This document shows, piece after piece, positions 1 to 7,883 of a DNA stretch of 34,974 nt. The notes beneath the pieces were generated by a model. That model searched no databases, was not told where the DNA came from, and saw nothing but the letters and a program-made list of their open reading frames with translations. The position numbers and the translations under genes were made by a program. Numbering within the stretch: position 1 is the first letter of the stretch; every line of letters begins with the position of its first letter. Source of the stretch: an uncultured Acidobacteriota bacterium (GTDB taxonomy: Bacteria > Acidobacteriota > Thermoanaerobaculia > Gp7-AA8); assembly GCA_946887105.1 (NCBI GenBank), contig CAMPKJ010000020.1:1-34974 (forward strand), given 5' to 3'.

Positions 1-2448
1 GCCGAAGAAAAGCCGCTCACGAAACGCGAGCGGAAGGATCGCATCGCCGCTCTCGCCGAGAAGCACCGCCAGTTCCTGATCGACGTCGAGCCGATCATGA
101 TCCAGACCGAGCGCGACACCTTCCTCCGCCTCGACACCGAACCGCAGCGCGACGTGTTCATCGACGATTTCTGGCGCCGCCGCGACATCGCGCAGGGCAC
201 CACCAACAACGCCGCGCGCTCCGAGTACTACAACAACCTGGAGTTCGTGAAGGACAACTTCGGGCAGGTCTCGTCGGATCGCGGCCGGATCTATCTCGTG
301 CACGGACCTCCCGCCGCGATCATCGACATCAAGTGTCCGTCGTACTTCCAACCCATCCAGATCTTCCACTACGGGCACCTACCCGGATTCGGCAGCGACT
401 TCCGGCTGCTCTTCTACATCCCGCACATGCATCAGGAGTATCGCCTGTGGGATCCGATGCGCCCGGACGCGTATCGCGAGCTGATGGGCAAAGGGATCGA
501 GGCCAACAACAGGATCTCGACCAATCCCGCGCTCGACTGCCCGAACGGCGAGCATCTCAGCGTCACCATCGCGCAGATGAACGCGGAGAAGCACCGCGTC
601 CACAAGATCTATGAGCCGCCTCCAGTGAACAGCGAGGACGTCAATCGCATCCTCCGTTCCGTGGTCCTGGCGGATCCGACCGCGCCGAAGCTCGAGGCCG
701 CGATGACGGTCGCCTATCCGCACGGCGACGGCAATCAGACCGACGCGCAGCTGACGATCTTCGTCCCGCGCGCGCAGCTGAAAACCACCGCCGCCGGCGA
801 CGCGACGGTCTACACGCTGGAAGTGATCGGCGAAGTGCTGCGCGATGAGAAGCTGTGGGAGAAATACCGCTATCGCTTCGATTTTCCCGGCACGTCGACG
901 GAAGAGAAGTTCCCCATCGTCATCGATCGCATGCTTCGCCCCGCCGCGTATGTCGCGCGCGTGAAGGTGATCGATCCGGCCAGCGGCGCGCAGACGATCC
1001 TCGAGTCGCCGCTGCAGGTTCCGGAGATGAATGTCGCGCCAAAGGCGACCGAGGAAACGGCGACGCTCGCGGCAATCAATGACGACCTGCAATCGACGCG
1101 CGCCAGCGTGCGCATCGTGCCGCTCACGCCCGAGCTCAGTGGCGGCGTCACCAGCGGCATCCAGACCATCCAGACCATGGTCAGCGGCGCCGGGATCAAG
1201 TCCGTCGAGTTCTGGCTCGATGGCAAGAAGGTGGCCACACGGCGCTCGCCTCCGTACACGCTCGACCTCGATTTCGGCACGGTGCCGCGCGCGCGGCGCA
1301 TCCGCGTGGTCGCACTCGACTCGCACGAGCAACCGATCACTGGCGACGAGGTCGTGGTCAACACCGGCACCGATCCCTTCCGCGTGCGCATCGCCTCCCC
1401 ACGGATCGCGCCGAAGCTGAGCGGACCGACGCGCGTGGAGCTCGACGTGCGCGTGCCCGACGGCAAGCAGCTCGATGGCGTGGAGCTGTACTGGAACGAG
1501 ACGCGCGTGGCCACGATGTTCGATCCGCCGTTCATCCAGACCGTGCAGATCCCGAGCGCCGACGGCGTCGGCTATCTGCGCGCCGTCGCGAAGTTGAAGG
1601 ATCCGGAGTTCGATCCGGTCGAAGACGTGGTGATGGTCAACACGCCCGATTACATGGCCGTCATCGATGTGCATCTCGTCGAGCTCCCGGCCACCGTCCT
1701 CCGCGACGGCAAGCCGGTGAACGATCTTCCGCAGACGGCATTCAAGGTGCTCGACGAGGGACAGCCGGTGGAGATCGCGAAGTTCGAGCAGGTCAAGAAT
1801 CTGCCGCTGTCGATCGGCATGGCCGTCGACACGTCGGGCTCGATGGAGCCGCGCATGGACGTGGCGCGCGAAACCGGCGCGGCGTTTTTCGGGAAGGTGC
1901 TGCAGGAGGGCGACAAGGCGTTCGTGGTGGCGTTCGACTCGACACCGCACATGATCCAGAAGTGGTCCGGCGATCTGCGGCAGATCCAGTCGGGGCTCGC
2001 GCGCATGCGTCCCGAGGAGTCGACGGCGCTGTACGACGCGGTGGTCTACTCACTCTACAACTTCCTCGGCGTGAAGGGTCAGAAGGCGCTGGTGCTGCTG
2101 ACGGACGGCAAGGACACCGTGTCGAAGTTCACGTTCGACCAGGCGCTCGAGTACGCACAGCGCGCCGCCGTTCCCATCTACGCGATCGGCCTCGGCATCC
2201 GCGGCGTAGACGTCGATGTGAAGGCGAAGATCAACCGCCTCTGCGCCGAGACCGGCGGCACGTCGTACTACATCGACCAGGCCGAAGAGCTGGGACGAAT
2301 CTACAACGACATCCAGAACGAGCTGCGCTCGCAGTACGTGCTCGGCTTCTACCCGAGCGCGGACGTGAAGTCGGGCAGCAAATGGCGCGAGGTCACCGTG
2401 CAGACGGCGGAGGGCAAGGTCAAGACGATCAAGGGGTATTACCCTTAG
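1..2448 (+). CDS. GWxTD-like domain plus VWFA-domain protein, 5' end cut by window
   Basis: The frame is open from the first base, so the gene starts upstream; 815 residues are visible. The N-terminal part resembles the GWxTD domain: a charged helix, 'FIDDFWRRRD', then around residue 87 'FGQVSSDRGRIYLVHGPP', where the usual GW-x-TD signature has become GQVSSD. The middle is beta-rich (about residues 330-570) and looks Ig-like. The C-terminal third, about residues 600-790, is a von Willebrand A domain with an intact MIDAS: DTSGS beginning at D610, then 'STALYDA' and 'LLTDGKD'. It ends 'QYVLGFYPS...GYYP', typical of the Acidobacteria-expanded VWFA family (TIGR03436 type). The role is unknown; a secreted or envelope, metal-dependent adhesion or assembly protein is inferred. 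The signal peptide, if any, lies outside the window. Domain calls are confident, function is not. Confidence 0.85.
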   Translation, partial: AEEKPLTKRERKDRIAALAEKHRQFLIDVEPIMIQTERDTFLRLDTEPQRDVFIDDFWRRRDIAQGTTNNAARSEYYNNLEFVKDNFGQVSSDRGRIYLVHGPPAAIIDIKCPSYFQPIQIFHYGHLPGFGSDFRLLFYIPHMHQEYRLWDPMRPDAYRELMGKGIEANNRISTNPALDCPNGEHLSVTIAQMNAEKHRVHKIYEPPPVNSEDVNRILRSVVLADPTAPKLEAAMTVAYPHGDGNQTDAQLTIFVPRAQLKTTAAGDATVYTLEVIGEVLRDEKLWEKYRYRFDFPGTSTEEKFPIVIDRMLRPAAYVARVKVIDPASGAQTILESPLQVPEMNVAPKATEETATLAAINDDLQSTRASVRIVPLTPELSGGVTSGIQTIQTMVSGAGIKSVEFWLDGKKVATRRSPPYTLDLDFGTVPRARRIRVVALDSHEQPITGDEVVVNTGTDPFRVRIASPRIAPKLSGPTRVELDVRVPDGKQLDGVELYWNETRVATMFDPPFIQTVQIPSADGVGYLRAVAKLKDPEFDPVEDVVMVNTPDYMAVIDVHLVELPATVLRDGKPVNDLPQTAFKVLDEGQPVEIAKFEQVKNLPLSIGMAVDTSGSMEPRMDVARETGAAFFGKVLQEGDKAFVVAFDSTPHMIQKWSGDLRQIQSGLARMRPEESTALYDAVVYSLYNFLGVKGQKALVLLTDGKDTVSKFTFDQALEYAQRAAVPIYAIGLGIRGVDVDVKAKINRLCAETGGTSYYIDQAEELGRIYNDIQNELRSQYVLGFYPSADVKSGSKWREVTVQTAEGKVKTIKGYYP

Positions 2449-2451
2449 GCG

Positions 2452-2538
2452 GTTCCTCGGAGTTCCTCGGGTTCCTCGGCGTTCCTCGGGGAGGGCGTTC
2501 CGAGGAACTCCGAGGAACTCCGAGGAACTCCGAGGAAC
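2452..2538. repeat. Palindromic element with GTTCCTCGG tandem arms, copy 1
   Basis: Four copies of GTTCCTCGG (starting 2452, 2462, 2471, 2481) are followed by a core of about 10 nt and then four copies of the reverse complement CCGAGGAAC (starting 2500, 2510, 2520, 2530). The arms can form a hairpin of roughly 40 bp. It fills nearly all of the gap between the VWFA gene and the next gene and ends 11 nt before the downstream ATG. A second copy lies at 21427-21510. Confidence 0.93.
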
Positions 2539-2549
2539 TCCGACATCCC

Positions 2550-2819
2550 ATGACGAAAGCCTTCTTCTCCGTCTTCATCACCGTCTTTCTCGCTGAGATC
2601 GGCGACAAGACGCAACTGGCCACAATGCTCTTCGCCGCCGACGCGAAGTCGAACAAGTGGATCATCTTCGCCGGCTCGGCGCTGGCGCTCGTGCTGGCCG
2701 CGGCGATCGGCGTGCTGGTGGGAGCGCAGCTGGAGCGGTTGATCTCGCCGCGCACGTTGAAGATCGTGGCGGGAATCGGGTTCATCGCCATCGGCCTCTG
2801 GACGATCGTTTCAAAGTAG
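2550..2819 (+). CDS. TMEM165/GDT1 (UPF0016) family membrane protein, single-repeat form
   Basis: 89 residues with the family signature E-x-G-D-K-T at residues 16-21 ('AEIGDKTQLATM'), followed by two more hydrophobic segments, giving about three membrane helices. Family members transport Mn2+ or Ca2+ in exchange for protons, with the acidic motif in the transport path. Typical members have two such repeats in inverted topology. This protein has only one, so a functional unit should be a dimer (inference). The start is the first ATG after the upstream repeat element; the longer overlapping frame is mostly translated repeat. There is no good Shine-Dalgarno sequence, only GAGGAAC inside the last repeat unit 11 nt upstream. 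The next gene is convergent. Confidence 0.85.
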   Translation: MTKAFFSVFITVFLAEIGDKTQLATMLFAADAKSNKWIIFAGSALALVLAAAIGVLVGAQLERLISPRTLKIVAGIGFIAIGLWTIVSK

Positions 2820-2868
2820 CCTTCTCCCCTCGCCACGAGGGGAGAAGGTGCCGAAGGCGGATGAGGGG
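2820..2868. repeat. REP-like palindrome (CTTCTCCC family), copy 1
   Basis: A perfect 13-bp stem (2820-2832 with 2836-2848) with a 3-nt loop is followed by a conserved tail (2849-2868, GCCGAAGGCGGATGAGGGG). It lies in the 69-bp gap between convergent genes and could end transcription in both directions. The stem-plus-tail pattern resembles a REP-like intergenic repeat seen in many bacterial genomes (recalled, not searched). Copy 2 is at 20678-20781. Confidence 0.85.
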
Positions 2869-2888
2869 TGCCTCACCACCTCACCAGA

Positions 2889-3824
2889 CTACGCTCCCGT
2901 AGCCTTCCGCTCCTGCGCCATCCGCTCGCGCTCCGCGGCGCGCTCCGCGCGGCGGCGGTTCGCCTCATCCTTCAACCGCTGCGCGATCGCGCGGCCGGTC
3001 TCCGTGGTCGCCAGGCCGCCTTCCGCCGTCTCGCGCAGACCGCGTGGTAGCGCGCGGCCGATGCGCACCATGGCCTCGACGATCTCGTCCATCGGGATGA
3101 TCGACTCGACGCCCGCGAGCGCGAGCTGCGCGGCCGTCAGTCCATGTACGGCGAAGAGCGCGTTGCGCTTCACGCACGGCACTTCCACCAGCCCGCCCAC
3201 CGGATCGCACACCAGCCCGAGCGTGTTCTTCAGCGCCAATGCCGCGGCCTGAACGGCGTTGTGCGTCGTGCCGCCCATCATGTACGCGACGCCCGCCGCG
3301 CCCATCGCCGACGCCACGCCCACTTCGTTCTGGCAGCCGCCGGCCGCGCCGGAGATGTTCGCCGACAGCGCGATGATCGACCCGATTCCGCCCGCCACGA
3401 CCAGCGCGCGCACGGTCTTCTCCGGATCGATGTTCCGCTCTTCCTCGAGCGCCATCAGCATGCCCGGCACGATCCCGCCCGCGCCCGCGGTCGGAGCGGC
3501 TACGATCACGCCCATGCGCGAGTTCTCGCCCATCACCGACAGCGCGTAGATCTCCGCCTTGACGGTGAGTGGATCGAGAAACGTCTTGCCCTGCAGAAAC
3601 GCTTCGTTGAGCAGGCGGGCCTCGCTGCCGACGAGCTTGCCCATCGACTCGCCGCCGTTCTTCCCGCGCACGATGCAGTCGCGCATCACCGCGCGCCGCT
3701 TGCGCAGCGCTTCCAGGATGTCTTCCGCGGGGACGCCGTGCTCCTCCGCGTCCGTCTCCAGGAAAACGTCGGCGAGGTCGCGGCCCTTGGCCAGTTCTTC
3801 GAGATGTTGGAACGATTCGATCAT
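2889..3824 (-). CDS. sdaAA: L-serine dehydratase, iron-sulfur-dependent, alpha subunit
   Basis: 311 residues. Catalytic subunit of the two-subunit [4Fe-4S] L-serine ammonia-lyase, converting L-serine to pyruvate and ammonia in the cytoplasm. Three cluster cysteines are visible in the expected contexts: C164 ('GGCQNEVG'), C206 ('LVCDPVGG') and C217 ('VPCVKRN'). The 'APTAGAGG' loop is at 110-117. The C-terminal tail, after about residue 280, is very rich in Arg/Glu/Ala and probably helical. It follows the beta-subunit gene directly, its ATG abutting that gene's TAA, so the two are co-transcribed and probably co-translated. Other organisms fuse the two parts into one chain (SdaA); here they are split, as in Bacillus-type enzymes. 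Confidence 0.95.
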   Translation of the reverse strand: MIESFQHLEELAKGRDLADVFLETDAEEHGVPAEDILEALRKRRAVMRDCIVRGKNGGESMGKLVGSEARLLNEAFLQGKTFLDPLTVKAEIYALSVMGENSRMGVIVAAPTAGAGGIVPGMLMALEEERNIDPEKTVRALVVAGGIGSIIALSANISGAAGGCQNEVGVASAMGAAGVAYMMGGTTHNAVQAAALALKNTLGLVCDPVGGLVEVPCVKRNALFAVHGLTAAQLALAGVESIIPMDEIVEAMVRIGRALPRGLRETAEGGLATTETGRAIAQRLKDEANRRRAERAAERERMAQERKATGA

Positions 3825-4508
3825 TTAGGGGATCCTGTCGAGATAGCGCGCGTCGGCAACGTCCGGCAGCGAGCAGATCCGCTGCAGCGCCGCCTTCGAC
3901 AGCGGCGAGTCGACGTCGACCTGCATGAAGGCGTCCTTGCCACGCTGCTTCCTCGAACAATACAGCGAGGCGATATTGATCCCTTCCTCCGCGATGATGT
4001 TCGCCACCTCGGCGATCATGCCCCGGCGGTCGCGATAAAACAGCAGCAGCGTCGGCGAATCGCCTTTGAAGCGCGTCTGGAATCCGTTGATCTTGAAGAC
4101 CTCGATCACTCCGCCACCGATGGACGAGCCGACGATCTCCACTTCCCGCGACGGTCCGCGCGTTTCGATCCGCACCGTGTTCGGATGCACCTCGCCGAGG
4201 TCCTCTTCGGCGAACTCGACCGTCACTTCCATCTGCTCGGCGATGCGGATGGCCTCGGGGATGCGCGGATCGTCGACGTTCAGCCCGATCGCGCCCCCCA
4301 CGAGCGCGAAGTCGGAGCCGTGGCCGCGGTACGTCGCCGCGAGCGGAGGATGCAGATAGAAGTGCGCTTCCAGCGGATCCTCATCGAGGATCTCGCGCGC
4401 CACGCGTCCCAGCCGCGCCGTGCCGGCCGTGTGCGAGCTCGAAGGTCCGACCATCACCGGCCCCATCACATCGAGAATGCTGACCTTGCGGTCGTGTCGA
4501 ATGGGCAT
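3825..4508 (-). CDS. sdaAB: L-serine dehydratase, iron-sulfur-dependent, beta subunit with ACT domain
   Basis: 227 residues. The N-terminal domain carries the serine dehydratase beta signature 'GPSSSHTAG' (21-29). Residues from about 155 to the end form an ACT domain ('LLFYRDRRGMIAEVANIIAEEGINIASL'), a small-molecule-binding fold that probably senses serine. It is first in a two-gene operon with the catalytic subunit. The start ATG has no Shine-Dalgarno sequence; instead a TAGACT box lies 9 nt upstream, suggesting a near-leaderless transcript. It is divergent from the receiver-domain gene. Confidence 0.94.
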   Translation of the reverse strand: MPIRHDRKVSILDVMGPVMVGPSSSHTAGTARLGRVAREILDEDPLEAHFYLHPPLAATYRGHGSDFALVGGAIGLNVDDPRIPEAIRIAEQMEVTVEFAEEDLGEVHPNTVRIETRGPSREVEIVGSSIGGGVIEVFKINGFQTRFKGDSPTLLLFYRDRRGMIAEVANIIAEEGINIASLYCSRKQRGKDAFMQVDVDSPLSKAALQRICSLPDVADARYLDRIP

Positions 4509-4517
4509 GCGCCGGGA

Positions 4518-4523
4518 AGTCTA
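4518..4523 (-). promoter_or_regulatory. Predicted -10 box of sdaAB-sdaAA
   Basis: TAGACT on the minus strand, 9 nt before the sdaAB ATG. It fits the TANNNT-before-start pattern seen at many genes here. No convincing -35 is visible. Confidence 0.5.
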
Positions 4524-4564
4524 TCGCGATGCCGTGGCCGCGCATCCGGACGTCCGGGTTACAC

Positions 4565-4582
4565 CAGACGCAAATGCGTCTG
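4565..4582. promoter_or_regulatory. Operator-like inverted repeat upstream of receiver gene
   Basis: A perfect 8-bp inverted repeat, CAGACGCA / TGCGTCTG, with a 2-bp spacer. It ends 1 bp before a TACACT -10-like box and lies between two divergent genes. Position and symmetry suggest a dimeric repressor or activator site; the regulator is unknown. Confidence 0.5.
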
Positions 4583-4583
4583 C

Positions 4584-4589
4584 TACACT
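4584..4589 (+). promoter_or_regulatory. Predicted -10 box of receiver-domain gene
   Basis: TACACT ends 14 nt before the ATG at 4604, giving a predicted untranslated leader of about 8 nt. The palindrome at 4565-4582 covers the space between -10 and -35. Confidence 0.45.
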
Positions 4590-4603
4590 TCGCGCGTCGT
4601 CCA

Positions 4604-4975
4604 ATGACCCAACGCCCGCTCATTCTCGTCGTCGATGACGATGCCCCGATCCTCCTGCTGATGCGCAACCTGCTGCGCGAGTTCGGCTTCGAGCCGGTCG
4701 CGGCCGGCAGCGGCGAGCAGGCCATCGCCGAGGCGCAGAAGCGGACGCCGGATTTGATCCTGCTCGACCGCAACATGCCCGGGATGACCGGCGACGAAGT
4801 ACTGCGCGAGCTGCGGTCGCGCGACGGCCTGTCCGACGTCCCCATCCTCATCCTCAGCGGCGAGCCGATCGGACCCGACGAGATCCGGCGCATGGGTGCC
4901 ACCGGCGCGGTGCTGAAACCGTTCGACGTTCCGTCGCTCGTCGAGACCATCCGCGGCCACGTCAGCGCGAATTAA
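4604..4975 (+). CDS. Stand-alone response regulator receiver protein
   Basis: 123 residues, a single CheY-like receiver domain. Phosphorylation-site residues are visible: the acidic cluster D11-D13 ('LVVDDD'), phospho-acceptor D55 ('LILLDRNMPG'), a Ser at the switch position ('ILSGE') and K105 ('AVLKPFD'). No output domain follows, so it would act through protein contacts or as a phosphate relay. No kinase lies beside it; the nearest kinase gene is at 10548-11600 and has its own regulator. The start at MTQRP fits the domain edge; an upstream in-frame extension is not domain-like. Confidence 0.92.
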   Translation: MTQRPLILVVDDDAPILLLMRNLLREFGFEPVAAGSGEQAIAEAQKRTPDLILLDRNMPGMTGDEVLRELRSRDGLSDVPILILSGEPIGPDEIRRMGATGAVLKPFDVPSLVETIRGHVSAN

Positions 4976-4981
4976 TTTTGC

Positions 4982-4987
4982 TAAAGT
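4982..4987 (+). promoter_or_regulatory. Predicted -10 box of class II aldolase gene
   Basis: TAAAGT, 10 nt before the ATG at 4998. No Shine-Dalgarno sequence lies between them. A GTG at 4986 is in frame but overlaps this box. Confidence 0.45.
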
Positions 4988-4997
4988 GCGCGTCGTC

Positions 4998-6335
4998 ATG
5001 ACGAACACGAACATCGATGAGCTCGTCCGCACCGCCGTCTTCAGCGACGACGCGGCCGCGAAAGCAGAAGCACGCCGCCAGATCCATCTCCGCGCACGCC
5101 AGAACGGCGCCGTCCCGTCGTCGATCCTGCCGCTCTACCGCGCCATCGGCCGCAATGAAGTGGCGCGCAAGTTCACCGTCCCCGCGTTCAACATCCGCGC
5201 GCTGACATACGACGTCGCCCGCGCGCTGTTCCGCGCCGCGATGCGCCACGACGCCGGACCGTTCGTCTTCGAGATCGCACGCTCCGAGATCGGCTACACC
5301 GAACAGCGTCCCGGCGAATACGCCGCGTGCGTGCTCGCCGCCGCGCTCGCGGAAAATTACAAGGGGCCGGTGTTCATCCAGGGCGATCACTTCCAGGCCA
5401 GCGCCAAGAAGTGGGCCACGGAAGAAGGAAAAGAGAGCGAGGTCAAAGCGCTCGAGTCGCTGATCGACGAAGCGATCGCCGCCGAGTTCTACAACATCGA
5501 CATCGACACTTCGACGCTGGTCGATCTCTCCTTCCCCACGCGCGACGAACAGCAGAAAACGAACTACACCTACACCGCCCATTTCGCGAAATACATCCGC
5601 GAACGGCAGCCGAAAGGGATGGAGATTTCCATCGGCGGCGAGATTGGTGAAGTCGGCAAATACAACACGCAGCCCGACGAGGTGCGCGCCTACATCGACG
5701 GCGTGACGCGCATCCTCGGCGATCCGGGCATGGCCAAGATCTCCGTGCAGACCGGCACCTCGCACGGCGGCGTCCCGATGGCCGACGGCACGATTGCCGA
5801 AGCGAAGATCGACTTCAGCGTGCTCCGCGAAACGACGCGCATCTGCCGCGAGGAGTACGCCATCGCCGGCTCCGTGCAGCACGGCGCGTCGACGCTGCCG
5901 GAGGAAGTGTTCAACAACTTCCCGGAGAACGACGCGGTGGAGATCCATCTCGCCACCGGATTCCAGAACATGATCCTCGACGCGGCGACGCTCCCCGCGG
6001 AGATGAAGGACGGCATCCGCGCCTTCTGCTTCGCGCACTGCATGGACGAGCGCAAGGCGGGTGAGACCGACGAGCAGTTCGTCTACAAGACGCGCAAGAA
6101 AGCGATCGGCCCCTTCAAGCGCCGCATGTGGGACCTCCCCGCCTCGCAGAAACAGCCGATCCTCGACGCCATCGAGAAGAAGTTCGAATTCCTGATGGAC
6201 AAACTCGGCGTCTACGGCACGCGTGACCTGGTCCTGCAATACGTCCCCGCATCGGCCACCGAACTGCCGGAGTACGCGGCCGCGTCGGAGGAACTGACCG
6301 CCGCGGCGACGGTGGATCCGAACGAGGGGGAGTAG
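4998..6335 (+). CDS. Class II (zinc-dependent) aldolase, fructose-bisphosphate aldolase-like, long form
   Basis: 445 residues. A TIM-barrel class II aldolase (PF01116 type) that should cleave fructose-1,6-bisphosphate, or a related ketose bisphosphate, to dihydroxyacetone phosphate plus an aldehyde. Expected catalytic and zinc sites are visible: D130-H131 ('IQGDHFQAS'), 'GTSHGG' in the phosphate and zinc region and 'SVQHGAS'. The start of the barrel, 'KFTVPAFNIRALTYD', is at 59-73. Common class II enzymes have about 280-360 residues; this one has extra N-terminal residues (1-55) and a C-terminal extension with 'RDLVLQY' and an Ala/Glu-rich tail. Substrate identity (fructose versus tagatose bisphosphate) cannot be decided by eye. 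The start was set at ATG 4998 rather than GTG 4986 because of the overlapping -10 box. Confidence 0.82.
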   Translation: MTNTNIDELVRTAVFSDDAAAKAEARRQIHLRARQNGAVPSSILPLYRAIGRNEVARKFTVPAFNIRALTYDVARALFRAAMRHDAGPFVFEIARSEIGYTEQRPGEYAACVLAAALAENYKGPVFIQGDHFQASAKKWATEEGKESEVKALESLIDEAIAAEFYNIDIDTSTLVDLSFPTRDEQQKTNYTYTAHFAKYIRERQPKGMEISIGGEIGEVGKYNTQPDEVRAYIDGVTRILGDPGMAKISVQTGTSHGGVPMADGTIAEAKIDFSVLRETTRICREEYAIAGSVQHGASTLPEEVFNNFPENDAVEIHLATGFQNMILDAATLPAEMKDGIRAFCFAHCMDERKAGETDEQFVYKTRKKAIGPFKRRMWDLPASQKQPILDAIEKKFEFLMDKLGVYGTRDLVLQYVPASATELPEYAAASEELTAAATVDPNEGE

Positions 6336-6352
6336 GCGCGCTGCGCGCGCAA

Positions 6353-6433
6353 GTCTCAAAGTCGCAAAGTCGCAAAGGAGGGGCTCCACGCGCGCATCCT
6401 CTTTGAGACTTTGCGACTTTGAGACTTTGCGAC
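6353..6433. repeat. Palindromic element with GTCTCAAA/GTCGCAAA tandem arms, copy 1
   Basis: Three 8-bp units (GTCTCAAA 6353, GTCGCAAA 6361 and 6369), a core of about 25 nt, then four reverse-complement units alternating TTTGAGAC and TTTGCGAC (starting 6402, 6410, 6418, 6426). It lies between two co-directional genes and ends 14 nt before the predicted -10 box of the next. Further copies are at 25740-25826 and 33997-34093. Confidence 0.93.
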
Positions 6434-6447
6434 TCCCTCCCCCGCGT

Positions 6448-6453
6448 TAGCAT
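6448..6453 (+). promoter_or_regulatory. Predicted -10 box for a leaderless serine hydrolase transcript
   Basis: TAGCAT ends exactly 6 nt before the ATG at 6460, which places +1 on the start codon. No Shine-Dalgarno sequence is present. Confidence 0.55.
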
Positions 6454-6459
6454 CCGCGC

Positions 6460-7881
6460 ATGCGCAGACTGCTGACGATCCTCCTCCTCGCGACCGCCAT
6501 CGCTCCGCTCGCCGTCGCCGACGACAAACCGCCCACCACCGCGCAGGCGATCGAGCTTGCGCGTTTGTGGCTCGACGCGCAGCGCGCGTATGACGAGATT
6601 CCGGGCATGTCCGCGGCGATCGTGCACGATCAGACGGTTCTCTGGGCCGGTGGCAGCGGTCAGGCCGATCCGTCTTCCGGCCGCGCGGCGACGGCGGACA
6701 CGCTGTACAGCATCTGTTCGGTCTCGAAGCTCTTCACCAGCGTCGCGGTGATGCAGCTCCGCGATGAAGGGAAGCTCTCGCTCGACGATCCGCTGGCGAA
6801 GCATTTGCCGTGGTTCACGATGAAGGCGGCGGAGGGCGGACGCGATGCGACGATCATCGGCGCGCTCACGCATTCCGCGGGACTGCCGCGCGAGTCCGAC
6901 TATCCGTACTGGACCGGCACGTTCGAGTTTCCGACCCGCGAAAAGATCATGGAGCGTGTGGCATCGCAGGAGCCGCTCTATCCGAGTGACCGCTACTTCC
7001 AGTACTCGGACCTCGGACTGACGCTGGCCGGCGAAGTGGTGAGCGCGCGCTCCGGCAAGACCTACGATCAGTTCGTCCGCGAGCGCATTCTCGATCCGCT
7101 CGATCTCGACGCCACGTACACCGAGATCCCGCTCGACGAGAAAGGCAAACGCCTCGCGCAAGGCTTCAGCGCGCGGCGCCGCGATGGCACGCGCATGCCG
7201 CTCCCGCTCTTCCAGACGCGCGGCATCGCACCGGCGGCCGGCTTCGCGTCGACCGTGAATGACCTGGCGCGCTTCGCGATGTGGCAGTTCCGCGCGCGGG
7301 AGGCCAAAAGCGATGCCGTGCTCGATCCGCGCACGCTGCGCGAAATGTACCGGCCGCACTTCGTCGATCCGAGCTTCGAGACGTTCTGGGGCATCGGCTT
7401 CGCGACCTGGAAAGAAGGCAGCAACGTCTTCGTCGGTCACGGCGGAAGCTGCCCCGGCTTCCGCACCGCGTGCACGCTCGATCCCGAAAAGAAACTGGGC
7501 GTGGTGGTGATGGCCAACGCCAGCGGCGTGAATACCGGCCGCTACGCGAAACTGCTCTACGACATCGTCTCCCCCGCGCTGAAGAAATCCGGCGCCGATC
7601 CCGCGGCCGCCAGTCTGGCCATGTACACCGGCTCCTACGACGCCTTCCCGTGGGACGGCGAATCGCTGATCGTGACCTGGGGCGACGGCCTGGCCACGGT
7701 CGACCTGCCGACGACAGAGCCGATGAAGAATCTCGAGCGCCTCCGCAAAACCGGCGAGCACACCTTCCGCCGCGTCCGCGCCGACGGCACCCTCGGCGAA
7801 ACGTACCGCTTCGAAATGGGACCGGATGGAAAGGCCGCGCAGGTGTGGGTCCACAGCAACCCATATCCGCGGATGAAGTAG
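6460..7881 (+). CDS. Secreted serine hydrolase, beta-lactamase class C / PBP4* family
   Basis: 473 residues. A signal peptide is visible (MRRLLTILLLATAIAPLAVA, 1-20). The beta-lactamase/D-alanyl-D-alanine carboxypeptidase fold has S87-V-S-K90 as the SxxK nucleophile motif and Y182-S-D as the equivalent of the Y-x-N motif. 'FVGHGGSCPGF' supplies the HGG third motif. The C-terminal part, about 385-473, is a separate beta-rich domain with 'TYRFEMGPDGKAAQVWV', as in many periplasmic esterase-like family members. The family includes beta-lactamases, esterases and D-amino-acid peptidases, so the substrate is unknown. It is probably transcribed alone from a leaderless promoter; its stop is 2 bp from the stop of the convergent neighbour. 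Confidence 0.9.
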   Translation: MRRLLTILLLATAIAPLAVADDKPPTTAQAIELARLWLDAQRAYDEIPGMSAAIVHDQTVLWAGGSGQADPSSGRAATADTLYSICSVSKLFTSVAVMQLRDEGKLSLDDPLAKHLPWFTMKAAEGGRDATIIGALTHSAGLPRESDYPYWTGTFEFPTREKIMERVASQEPLYPSDRYFQYSDLGLTLAGEVVSARSGKTYDQFVRERILDPLDLDATYTEIPLDEKGKRLAQGFSARRRDGTRMPLPLFQTRGIAPAAGFASTVNDLARFAMWQFRAREAKSDAVLDPRTLREMYRPHFVDPSFETFWGIGFATWKEGSNVFVGHGGSCPGFRTACTLDPEKKLGVVVMANASGVNTGRYAKLLYDIVSPALKKSGADPAAASLAMYTGSYDAFPWDGESLIVTWGDGLATVDLPTTEPMKNLERLRKTGEHTFRRVRADGTLGETYRFEMGPDGKAAQVWVHSNPYPRMK

Positions 7882-7883
7882 CG

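Noticed and set aside
379..1950. 523-codon minus-strand frame opposite the VWFA gene
   Set aside because: Arg/His/Leu-rich composition with no domain; it mirrors third-position GC of the real gene.
2449..2549. Possible peptide encoded across the GTTCCTCGG element (frames giving FLG and NSEEL repeats)
   Set aside because: The repeat is intergenic in both copies and the frames join unrelated genes; this is repeat DNA read through, not a gene.
6353..6433. Simple Rho-independent terminator
   Set aside because: No T-run follows the stem, arms consist of tandem units, and a sister copy lies between divergent genes. A terminating effect is possible but does not explain the design.
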